From: Brevundimonas lenta
GTDB lineage: Bacteria > Pseudomonadota > Alphaproteobacteria > Caulobacterales > Caulobacteraceae
Length of the DNA stretch: 64,000 nt
Assembly (NCBI RefSeq): GCF_014196335.1
Contig: NZ_JACIDM010000001.1
Coordinates: forward strand, 992,001 to 1,056,000
Direction of reading: 5' to 3'
Shown here: piece after piece, positions 50,908-58,280 of the stretch
Position numbering within the stretch: the first letter of the stretch is position 1
Layout of the letters: every line of letters starts with the position of its first letter
The notes under the pieces: generated by a model
The model's input: only the letters and a program-made list of their open reading frames with translations
Told to the model about the DNA's origin: nothing
Database searches by the model: none
Made by a program: the position numbers and the translations under genes

Positions 50908-51066
50908 CTACCGGCGCGCCTTGTCGATCCTGATCGGTACGAAGTTCGACGGGTGACTGACCACCCTATCGCCGGCTCCGTTGGTGTTCTTCGTGTTCAC
51001 AAGCATCCCGCCCCAGAGCGCAAAGCTCATCATGGCGTGTTGCAGGTTTCTGTCCTTGTCGTTCAT
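50908..51066 (-). CDS. Small hypothetical protein, 52 residues
   Basis: 52 residues from the ATG at 51066, preceded by AAAGGAGA with ideal spacing. The frame is open up to 51183, but the strong ribosome binding site supports the inner start. The product begins MNDKDRNLQHAMMSFALWGG and has a basic C terminus (RIDKARR). No motif is recognised. Both a well-placed ribosome binding site and a terminator downstream support a real gene. It is divergent from the DUF1289 gene, and the AT-richer region 51070-51220 between them probably holds both promoters. Confidence 0.6.
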   Translation of the reverse strand: MNDKDRNLQHAMMSFALWGGMLVNTKNTNGAGDRVVSHPSNFVPIRIDKARR

Positions 51067-51220
51067 CTGTGATGTCTCCTTTCGTTGAACGATGAAAAGA
51101 GACACGTCGTGCTGATCGGGGATCTCACCGTCATAGTCGTTTCGCGTCATGGTGAAGGTACGAACGCCCGCTCCCGAACGCAATAGTTTTTACTCCGATA
51201 CCGGACCATATTTCGCGCAT

Positions 51221-51448
51221 ATGTCATCGACTGTAACTCCACCGCCACAACCACCCCGCGCCATCGCCACCCCGTGCGTGAAGGTCTGCATCGTCGACGG
51301 CCCCACCGGCCTGTGCCTGGGCTGCTATCGCTCGCTGCAGGAGATCGGCGGCTGGAGCGGCCTCAGCGACGATCAGCGCGCCGCCATCATGGCCGAACTC
51401 CCGTCCCGCCGCAGCCGCATCGACCCCGCGAAACTGGGCCCCGTTTAG
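51221..51448 (+). CDS. DUF1289-family small protein
   Basis: 75 residues from the ATG at 51221; the longer frame from 51149 reaches back into the AT-rich promoter-like region (AGTTTTTACTCC, CCATATTTCGCG). The domain is clear: TPCVKVCIVDGPTGLCLGCYRSLQEIGGWSGLSDDQRAAIMAEL, with three conserved cysteines followed by CYR. DUF1289 proteins are small, presumably metal-binding and of unknown role; some lie near redox or Fe-S genes. It is followed by the aspartic protease gene after 120 bases. Confidence 0.88.
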   Translation: MSSTVTPPPQPPRAIATPCVKVCIVDGPTGLCLGCYRSLQEIGGWSGLSDDQRAAIMAELPSRRSRIDPAKLGPV

Positions 51449-51568
51449 CGTCCCCACGGCGCAGCCTGTTCAGACTCCGCCAACCATCTCCCTTCACCGC
51501 ATCCCAACCGCCCTGTGGAAAAAGAGAGGGGACGCAGAGCCGCGTCCCTGTCCGTGCGAGTACGCCCC

Positions 51569-52075
51569 ATGCGTGTCGATCTCTCATCCGTCGTCGTGAT
51601 GGCCGCCGCCGTCGCATCGTCGCTGACTGTCCTGTGGTGGATGGATCAGGCCGGCCTGCGCGGCGAAGCCCAGGCCGCCGAAGTCCCCGCCGTTCACGCC
51701 GCCGCGGCGTCTCCGGCCCAGGTCCTGAAGGCCGCCGACGGCCACTACTGGGCCGAGGCCATGATCGACGGCCGCGCCGTCCGCGTCATGGTCGACACCG
51801 GCGCCAGCGTCGTGGCCCTGACCCGCGACGACGCCGCCCGCCTCGGCATGACTCTCAAGGCCGACGACTTCTCCGCCACCGTGGTCACCGCCTCGGGCCC
51901 GGTCCGCGCCGCCCCGGTCGAACTGGCCGCCGTCGCCGTCGCCGGCGCCCGCGTCGAAAAAGTCCAGGCCCTCGTCGTCGAAGAAGGCCTGCCCCACTCG
52001 CTGCTGGGCATGAGCTACCTCGGGCGCCTGTCGGCCTTCACCGCGACGCCGGCCGCTCTCACGCTGCGGCCGTGA
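51569..52075 (+). CDS. Membrane-anchored retropepsin-like aspartic protease (TIGR02281 type)
   Basis: 168 residues from the ATG at 51569. An N-terminal membrane segment (about residues 5-25) is followed by a clan AA domain with the catalytic motif MVDTGASVVALT (Asp80-Thr-Gly) and the hydrophobic LLGMSYLGRL near the end. Such proteins are single-copy retropepsins that act as homodimers in the periplasm. The YWAEAMIDGRAVRVMVDTGAS context matches the TIGR02281 group of alphaproteobacteria. Its stop is followed by a heptamer repeat array. The substrate is unknown. Confidence 0.92.
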   Translation: MRVDLSSVVVMAAAVASSLTVLWWMDQAGLRGEAQAAEVPAVHAAAASPAQVLKAADGHYWAEAMIDGRAVRVMVDTGASVVALTRDDAARLGMTLKADDFSATVVTASGPVRAAPVELAAVAVAGARVEKVQALVVEEGLPHSLLGMSYLGRLSAFTATPAALTLRP

Positions 52076-52083
52076 GAAGTGAT

Positions 52084-52208
<125 letters not shown>

Positions 52209-53033
52209 TCACAACGCCTTCACCACCACCGACAGCGCCGTCGCCACCAGATAGACGGCGAACGCCTTGCGCAGCAGTCTGCGGTTCAGGCTGTGCGCCA
52301 GCTTCGCGCCCCATGGCGCCACCGCGGTCGTCAGCACGCCCATCACGATCGCCGCCGGCACATTGACGTAGCCGACCGAGAACGGCGGCCGTCCCGCCGC
52401 GTCCCAGCCGAACGCCACGAAGCCCAGCGCCGCCGCCGCCCCGATCGCCACGCCGAAGCCCGAGGCCGTGGCCACCGCCTGATGGATCGGCCGCCCGCAC
52501 AGGGTCATCGTCAGCCCGCCGAAGCTGCCGCCGCCGATGCCCATCATCGCCGACAGCCCGCCGATCACCGTCCCGGTCACCCGCCGCCCCCAGCCCGTCG
52601 GCATGTCCTGCCGCAGCACGAACCGCTCCGGCATCAGCCCCAGCTGCAGCCCGATCGCCGCCAGACAGACGCCGTAGACGATCGCCAGCCCCTCCATCGA
52701 CGTCAGCCCCGCGACGGCGGCCCCGACCAGCCCGCCGAACCCCACCCACGGCGTCCAGGTCTTCAGCACCACCTCGTCGACCGCGCCGTGCGACCGGTGC
52801 GCCTTCAGCGAGCGCCAGCTGGTCGCCACGATGGTCAGCAGGGAGGTGCCGATGGCGGTGTGCAGATTGCCCTCGCCGCCGACGCCCAGCACTTCGAACG
52901 CATAGAACAGCGCCGGCACGATCACCGTGCCGCCACCCACGCCGAACAGCCCGGCCACCAGCCCTCCGGCCAGCCCTGCGGCGATCAGCGCGCCCAGCAG
53001 CATCAGCAATTCGTTCAGGGGCAGGGCGGTCAT
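52209..53033 (-). CDS. TauE/SafE-family sulfite or organic-anion exporter
   Basis: 274 residues with about eight predicted membrane segments. The two family repeats are visible as GLVAGLFGVGGGTVIVPAL near the N terminus and GGLSAMMGIGGGSFGGLTMTL near the middle, followed by HQAVATASGFGVAIG. Members export sulfite, sulfoacetate or taurine-derived anions, but substrates vary widely. The start codon lies at 53033. The 108-base gap to the following plus-strand gene holds no gene. The stop overlaps the repeat arm. Confidence 0.92.
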   Translation of the reverse strand: MTALPLNELLMLLGALIAAGLAGGLVAGLFGVGGGTVIVPALFYAFEVLGVGGEGNLHTAIGTSLLTIVATSWRSLKAHRSHGAVDEVVLKTWTPWVGFGGLVGAAVAGLTSMEGLAIVYGVCLAAIGLQLGLMPERFVLRQDMPTGWGRRVTGTVIGGLSAMMGIGGGSFGGLTMTLCGRPIHQAVATASGFGVAIGAAAALGFVAFGWDAAGRPPFSVGYVNVPAAIVMGVLTTAVAPWGAKLAHSLNRRLLRKAFAVYLVATALSVVVKAL

Positions 53034-53141
53034 CCCCCTGCCTTAGCCATTCCGCCGCCGCAGGGGGAGAGGCAGGCAGTTCCGGCCCCTTGTCGCCCCT
53101 CCGTCCCACATCCTATGGTCGCGGCCGGGGGATACAGTTCC

Positions 53142-54641
53142 ATGTACGTTTCGCTTGCTCTCATCGGTCTGGCCGCGCTTTCGGCCGACCCGTCGTCCAC
53201 GCCCGCGCCGACGCCCGTCGCCGCCCAGCATTCCGGCGTGACGCCGACCTGGGTGACGCTCGGCCAGAAGCTGTCCCGCGCCCTTGAGCAGGAGCGGTTC
53301 GACGAGGCCCTCGCCCTCGCCAAGGCCATGACGGCCGACCCCGGCTTCGAGTCCTTCTCCGAGACCGAGAAGACCGACCTCCAGTACCTGATCGGCGTCC
53401 TGAACCTGCAGCTGGGCCGGTCCACCGCCGCCCTCCCGTATCTCGCCGAGGTCGCGGCCAAGCCCGACGCCACGGCCGAACAGTGGCTCATGCTCCTGGA
53501 CGGCTACGGCGCGGCCGAGCAGTACGACGACGCGGCCCGCACCATGGCGACCGTCGCCCGCCGCTTCCCCGACGCGCGCGAGGCCCTGACCCTCGATTAC
53601 CGCGCCCAGTTCGCCATCCATCCGGCGCTCGACAAGGATGTCGGCTTCGATCTCCGCCTCGCCCTGTTTCGCGCCGACTGGAAGTTCGAGCACGCCTCCT
53701 GGGTCTGGCTGCAACTGATCGACGACTTCATCGACCGCGACCGTCTGGAGGAGGCGCGTCCGCTCTACGCCCGCGTCACCGACTTCGACGCCCGCGTGCA
53801 GCTGTTCGCCATGCGCCGCTACGACGCCCTGCGTCCCGCCGGCGTCGAGCCCGACTTCAACGCCATGATCGGCGCCCAGCTCGCCGCCGAGCGCAAGGCC
53901 GCCTCCGGCCCCGACGCCACCATGGCCCGGCGCAACGCCTACATGCAGTCGCTCTACGCCCTCGGCCGGTATGAGGAGGCCGTCGCCGTCGCCGACGCCG
54001 CCATGGCCGCGCCCGCTCCAGCGGAAGAGGACATCGACGAGGCCGTCGACCTGAACTGGATCGTTGACGGCCGCGCCCGCTCGCTGCTGGCCCTCGGCCG
54101 CATCGACGAGGGGCTGGCCCAGGAGCGTCTCGCCGCCGAACGGCCGGAATACGGCGGCCCGAACTTCAACCAGACGATCAGCCTGGCCTGGTCCTACCTC
54201 CGCAACGACAAGGCCGCCGAGGCCCAACGCGTCGTCGACACGCTGAAGGATCGCGACCTCGGCAAATACGGCGCGCGGCGCGTGACCCACGTCCAGGCCT
54301 GCATCTCCCAGGCCCTGGGCGACACGGCCGCCGCTCGCGCGGGCGTCGCCCAGCTGGGCGAAAACTGGCGTGACGGACCGTCCGACTACTACGACGCGCT
54401 CGCCTGCATCGGTGACGAGGACGCCATGGCCGCCGCGATCATCGAGGTTCTCGCCGACCCACTGCACCGCAAACAGGCGGTCTCCTGGATGCACATCTAC
54501 CAGGACATCGGCCATCAGACCCCGTACGAGCTCGCGATTTCGGCCGTCTATGACCGCGTGAAGGTCCGTCCCGAAGTCGTCGCCGCCCATGACAGCGTCG
54601 CCCGCAGCTTCACCCTCCCGACCATCGTGGGGCCCTACTAG
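53142..54641 (+). CDS. Secreted helical-repeat (TPR-like) protein
   Basis: 499 residues from the ATG at 53142; an ATG at 53115 would add 9 residues. A signal peptide (MYVSLALIGLAALSA) is followed by a Pro-rich linker and then helical repeats of TPR/Sel1-like type along the whole length (ALEQERFDEALALAKAMTADPGF, LYALGRYEEAVAVADAAMAAPA, ALGRIDEGLAQERLAAERPEYG). Two cysteines occur near the C terminus. The repeats are irregular, so the fold is inferred. It is periplasmic or surface-exposed. No enzymatic motif is seen. The function is unknown. Confidence 0.88.
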   Translation: MYVSLALIGLAALSADPSSTPAPTPVAAQHSGVTPTWVTLGQKLSRALEQERFDEALALAKAMTADPGFESFSETEKTDLQYLIGVLNLQLGRSTAALPYLAEVAAKPDATAEQWLMLLDGYGAAEQYDDAARTMATVARRFPDAREALTLDYRAQFAIHPALDKDVGFDLRLALFRADWKFEHASWVWLQLIDDFIDRDRLEEARPLYARVTDFDARVQLFAMRRYDALRPAGVEPDFNAMIGAQLAAERKAASGPDATMARRNAYMQSLYALGRYEEAVAVADAAMAAPAPAEEDIDEAVDLNWIVDGRARSLLALGRIDEGLAQERLAAERPEYGGPNFNQTISLAWSYLRNDKAAEAQRVVDTLKDRDLGKYGARRVTHVQACISQALGDTAAARAGVAQLGENWRDGPSDYYDALACIGDEDAMAAAIIEVLADPLHRKQAVSWMHIYQDIGHQTPYELAISAVYDRVKVRPEVVAAHDSVARSFTLPTIVGPY

Positions 54642-54653
54642 GGCGTCGCAGTT

Positions 54654-55163
54654 CTAGATCAGCAGCGCGCCTTCGTGGCGTAGCAGCCAGGTCTTCCGTT
54701 CCAGCCCGCCGCCGAAGCCGACCATGGCGCCGTCGGCGCCGACCACCCGGTGGCAGGCGAGGACCACCGGGATCGGATTGCGGTTCAGGGCCACCCCCGC
54801 CGCCTGCGCCGCGCCCGGTTCGCCGGCCCGCTTCGCCATCTCGCCGTAGCTGATGGTCACGCCCGCCGGGATCTCCGCCAGCACCCGCCAGACACGCGCC
54901 TGGAAGCCGCCGTCGGCCGTCGCGCCGTCCAGCGACCACGGGATGCGCGCCAATGCGGACGGATCGCCGGCGAAATAGGCCTCAAGGCCCGCGCGCACCG
55001 CTTCCGGCGTCTCACCGGCCCTCAGCTCTGCGCCGGGATATTCGCGCCGCATCGCCCGCTCCAGGCCGTCGCCGAACGACACGCCGCGCAGCCGGCCGTC
55101 CTCGTCGCACGCCAGTTCCAGCGGGCCGACAGGCGAGGGCAGGGCGGAGCGGATCAGAATCAT
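54654..55163 (-). CDS. ogt: Methylated-DNA-protein-cysteine methyltransferase (Ogt/AdaB-like)
   Basis: 169 residues. Removes alkyl groups from O6-alkylguanine in a suicide reaction. The N-terminal RNase H-like half is followed by the C-terminal helix-turn-helix half (FQARVWRVLAEIPAGVTISYGEMAKRAG). The active-site motif is NPIPVVLACHRVVG: the acceptor Cys is present, but the usual Pro before it (PCHRV) is Ala here. GFGGGLERKTWLLRHEG at the end is typical. It is convergent with the helical-repeat gene and is followed by the divergent MscS gene. Confidence 0.9.
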   Translation of the reverse strand: MILIRSALPSPVGPLELACDEDGRLRGVSFGDGLERAMRREYPGAELRAGETPEAVRAGLEAYFAGDPSALARIPWSLDGATADGGFQARVWRVLAEIPAGVTISYGEMAKRAGEPGAAQAAGVALNRNPIPVVLACHRVVGADGAMVGFGGGLERKTWLLRHEGALLI

Positions 55164-55254
55164 GAAGCCATTCTAGACCCGCCGACGCGGCCTGCTCGCG
55201 GTTTTCGGACGTTCCGGGTGGGGAACCGCTCCCGCTGGCGCGCGCTCTCCCTCG

Positions 55255-56298
55255 ATGGTGGCGCCCGGGGATCTCGATCGGGGAGAACTCATCCGCATCG
55301 GCGAGGACGTCATCACCATTGGCGGCGTCGCGACTGGCGTGGTCGTCTTCGTCGTCGCCTGCGTCCTCTCCACCCTGATCGGACGGGTGTTCAAGCGCAT
55401 CCGCCACCGCGGTCTGCACGACACCTCGTCGGTCTATGTGCTGGAGAAGGTGAGCACCTACGGCCTGGTCATCATCGGCCTTATCGCCGGCCTTTCCACC
55501 GCCGGGCTCGACCTGTCATCGTTCAGCGTTTTCGCCGGCGCTCTCGGTCTCGGAGTCGGCCTGGGTCTGCAGGGTGTGGTCAAGGAGTTCGTCTCCGGCC
55601 TGTTCCTGATCTTCGACCCCACCGTGTCGGTCGGCGACTATGTCGAGGTCGAGAACGGCGAGCGCGGAATCATCGTCGAGATCGGACCCCGCGCCACGCG
55701 GCTGCGCACCAACGACAACATCAACATCCTGATCCCCAACTCGCACCTGATCGAGCGTCCGCTGATCAACACCACGCTCCGCGGCGACACGCGGCGCATT
55801 CACATACCCTTCCGCGTCGAGCCGGGGGCGCAACGGACGTTGGTTCGCGATGTGGTCCTGAAGGCGGTCAAGGCCAGCCCCTTCACCCTGCCGGAGACGG
55901 AGGCGCGCCGCAGCCAGGTCTGGCTGATCGGCTACGACGAACAGAGCGTCGATTTCGAGCTGGTGGTCTGGCCGACGAAGGAGGCGGTCAAACGCCCCGC
56001 CTCGATGCACGCCGCCTACATGTGGACCATCGTCGACGCGCTCGAGGGCGCCGGCGTCCGTCTCCCGTCGCCGCAGATCGACGTGCGGCTCCAGCGAGGC
56101 GACGCGGCTCTGGCCGCGCTCGGGGTCGAGCAGGAGCCCGAGCCCCCCCCCCGCAAGGTCCGCCGTGCGCCGGCCGTCAATGACGCCGCCGAGGACGTCA
56201 TGTCGCCCCCGGACCCCGAAGTGGTCCAGGCGGAGGCGCACTCCAGCCGCCCGGAGGTCCCGCCGGGCGGCGCTCCTCCAGCCCCGCCGCCGGACTAG
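55255..56298 (+). CDS. MscS-family mechanosensitive channel
   Basis: 347 residues. Membrane segments lie at about residues 20-42 and 65-90, and the pore-lining third helix is at about 95-118 (SVFAGALGLGVGLGLQGVVKEFVSGLFLIFD), with the alternating Gly/Ala pattern of MscS. The beta domain (VEVENGERGIIVEIGPRATRLRTNDNINILIPNSHLIE) and a C-terminal alpha/beta domain follow. The C-terminal tail (about 270-347) is long, Pro-rich and disordered, which exceeds MscS itself. The gate opens on membrane tension. Its TAG stop overlaps the opposing gene by 4 bases. Confidence 0.93.
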   Translation: MVAPGDLDRGELIRIGEDVITIGGVATGVVVFVVACVLSTLIGRVFKRIRHRGLHDTSSVYVLEKVSTYGLVIIGLIAGLSTAGLDLSSFSVFAGALGLGVGLGLQGVVKEFVSGLFLIFDPTVSVGDYVEVENGERGIIVEIGPRATRLRTNDNINILIPNSHLIERPLINTTLRGDTRRIHIPFRVEPGAQRTLVRDVVLKAVKASPFTLPETEARRSQVWLIGYDEQSVDFELVVWPTKEAVKRPASMHAAYMWTIVDALEGAGVRLPSPQIDVRLQRGDAALAALGVEQEPEPPPRKVRRAPAVNDAAEDVMSPPDPEVVQAEAHSSRPEVPPGGAPPAPPPD

Positions 56299-57074
56299 GG
56301 CATCAGCGCATTCATCTCGCCCCACGACAGCGCGCCGTCGCCCATCGGCTCCGAGGCGCCGTCCTGCAGGAAGTCCTTCGCCAGCGCCGCCGTCCGCCCA
56401 TAGGCCGCGCTCGCCAACCCCGACCCGGCGCTCAGCCGCCGCACGCCCAGCCGTTCCAGCTCCGCGGCGCCCGGCAGGCCGGGGTAGGCCAGCAGGTTCA
56501 CCGGCATGTCCGTACCGCCCGTCAGTTCGGCGATCCCGGCCGCGTCCGTCAGCCCCGGCGTGAACAGGCCGTCCGCGCCCGCCGCCTGATAGATCGCCCC
56601 GCGTCGCAGCGCCTCGGCCACCCGCGTCTCCGCCTCGCCCACGCCCCTCAGCCACACGTCGCAGCGGGCGTTGATGAACAGGGCGCCGCCGACCGCAGCG
56701 CGGATCGCCGCGATCTTGGCCGCCAGCAGCTCCGGCGACCCGCCGCCGTCCTCGATATTGATCCCCTGGGCGCCCGCCTCGACCAGCTGTTGCGCCGTCG
56801 CCGCCACCTCGGCCGGGTCGTCGGAATAGCCGCCCTCGAAGTCCACGCTGACCGGCACGCCTTGCGCCGCCCGCACCACGTCGGCGCACATCTGCACCGC
56901 CCGTTCGGTGGGCAGCACGTCCCCGTCCGGCCAGCCCAGCGACCACGCGCAGCCCGCGCTCGTCGTGGCGATCGCCTTCGCCCCCAGCGAGCGCATCAGC
57001 GCCGCGCTCGCGCCGTCCCAGGCGTTCGGCAGGATCAGCAGGCCGGAGCGGTGCAGGTCGTGGAAAGCGGTCAT
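56295..57074 (-). CDS. Isocitrate lyase/PEP mutase-family enzyme
   Basis: 259 residues. TIM-barrel enzyme of the PEP mutase branch. Seen are LILPNAWDGASAALMRSLGAKAIATTSAG at the N terminus, VPVSVDFEGGYSDDPAEVAATAQQLVEAGAQGINIEDGGG (metal and substrate site, with DFEGGYSDDP) and the conserved FINARCDVWLRG. The KxCG motif of true isocitrate lyases is missing, so an oxaloacetate or carboxyPEP-type C-C lyase, or a related enzyme, is more likely. The start follows a GGAGATCC context. The substrate is unknown. Confidence 0.9.
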   Translation of the reverse strand: MTAFHDLHRSGLLILPNAWDGASAALMRSLGAKAIATTSAGCAWSLGWPDGDVLPTERAVQMCADVVRAAQGVPVSVDFEGGYSDDPAEVAATAQQLVEAGAQGINIEDGGGSPELLAAKIAAIRAAVGGALFINARCDVWLRGVGEAETRVAEALRRGAIYQAAGADGLFTPGLTDAAGIAELTGGTDMPVNLLAYPGLPGAAELERLGVRRLSAGSGLASAAYGRTAALAKDFLQDGASEPMGDGALSWGEMNALMP

Positions 57075-57152
57075 CTCGGATCTCCCTGTGTCGGGGTCAT
57101 GTAGGCACGGCCCAACCGTCCCGCTGGCGGTTTCCGGACATCGACGGCGCCC

Positions 57153-57173
57153 TGCTGACAGCGGCTGTCAGCA
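57153..57173. promoter_or_regulatory. 21-bp perfect palindrome in a divergent intergenic region
   Basis: TGCTGACAGC at 57153-57162 and its complement at 57164-57173 surround a single G. It lies 80 bases from the start of each divergent gene. A shorter related element (TGCTGTCAGCA) occurs downstream of the plus-strand gene, at 58209-58219. It may be an operator; no cognate regulator is obvious nearby. Confidence 0.5.
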
Positions 57174-57253
57174 TCCTGTGGCCCGGCGTCATCCGCAACC
57201 TTAACCGTCGAGCGCCGTTCTTCCGGCCTCCTGCAACAGACGGACATCCTGCA

Positions 57254-58177
57254 ATGACCCGCACCCGAATGCTCACCGCCGTCGCCAGCGGCGCCCTGGC
57301 CCTCTCCATCGCCCCGCTGGCGGCGGCGCAAGTCCCCTACAACTCCACCCAGTCGACCACGACCCAGCAACAGCAGTCGTATCCGCAGCAGGATCCCATC
57401 GGCGCGATCCTCGGCGCCCTGTTCGGCGACCGCTACGGCGTCTCGACCTCGCTGGAGAGCGAATGGAGCCGCGGCCGTCGCCCGCTGGCCGCCCAGCGCA
57501 CCCAGTTCGAAAGCCGCATCGACGCCGACGTCCGCTCGGGCGTCCTGTCCAGCAGCGAGGGCAACCGCCTGCGCGGCGAGTTCGACGACCTCGTCCGCCT
57601 GGAAGCCCGCTACACCGCCGACGGCCGCGTCACCACGACCGAGCGCAACGACCTCGCCGCCCAGTACCGCGAGTTCTCGCAGCGCGTCGAAGCCGGCGGC
57701 TCGGACTACTCCGAGGGCCGCACCTCGGTCTCAGACGGCCGCACCGAGTTCAACAGCCGCGTGGACGCCTCTCTCCGCGGCCGCCGTATCACCCGCACCG
57801 AGGCCAACCGCCTCAAGTCCGACTACCAGGACCTCATCCGCGTCGAGACCAACTACCTGCGCGACGGTCGCCTGACCTCGCAGGAGCGTGACGACCTCGA
57901 TGCCCGCCTCGACGCCCTCGACGCCCGTGTCGGCGACGGCGCAGGCTCCGGCGGCGGCTATGTCGACAACCGCACCCGCCTGGCCGACATCGAGTCGGCT
58001 TTGGCCCGCGGCTCCGTCTCCCGCACCGAGGCCGCCCAGATCCGCGTCGAGGCCGGCGACCTGGCCCGTCTGGAAGCCGCCTACAGCCGCTCCAGCCCGT
58101 CCAGCGACGACCGTTCCTATCTGGATCGCCGCATCGGCGAGCTGGAGACCCGCGCCGGCGTCCGTCGCCGCTACTAA
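57254..58177 (+). CDS. Secreted protein with three tandem repeats
   Basis: 307 residues with a Sec signal (cleavage near AAA-QV). A Gln/Ser-rich segment and a Gly-rich hydrophobic patch (DPIGAILGALFG) precede three copies of a unit of about 62 residues, at about 84-145, 165-226 and 241-302. Each begins with an F(E/N)SR(I/V)DA-like start, then NRL(R/K)..(F/Y).DL(I/V)R(L/V)E..Y..DGR(L/V)T..ER.DL. Some loops resemble degenerate EF-hands, but the acidic ligands are incomplete. The fold is helical. The family is unknown to me. It precedes uvrB after 103 bases. Confidence 0.85.
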   Translation: MTRTRMLTAVASGALALSIAPLAAAQVPYNSTQSTTTQQQQSYPQQDPIGAILGALFGDRYGVSTSLESEWSRGRRPLAAQRTQFESRIDADVRSGVLSSSEGNRLRGEFDDLVRLEARYTADGRVTTTERNDLAAQYREFSQRVEAGGSDYSEGRTSVSDGRTEFNSRVDASLRGRRITRTEANRLKSDYQDLIRVETNYLRDGRLTSQERDDLDARLDALDARVGDGAGSGGGYVDNRTRLADIESALARGSVSRTEAAQIRVEAGDLARLEAAYSRSSPSSDDRSYLDRRIGELETRAGVRRRY

Positions 58178-58192
58178 GGGACCACACCCGGA

Positions 58193-58225
58193 GGCGGCTG
58201 CCGCCACCTGCTGTCAGCAGCCGCC
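58193..58225. terminator. Hairpin after the triplicated-repeat gene
   Basis: GGCGGCTG at 58193-58200 pairs with CAGCCGCC at 58218-58225, with an inner TGCTGTCAGCA. It lies 16 bases after the stop and before uvrB. There is no T-tract, so termination is only suggested. Confidence 0.45.
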
Positions 58226-58280
58226 ATCCGGACCCTCGCCTTCACTGGCGAATACGGCCCGTCACCCCTAGATTGCGGTC

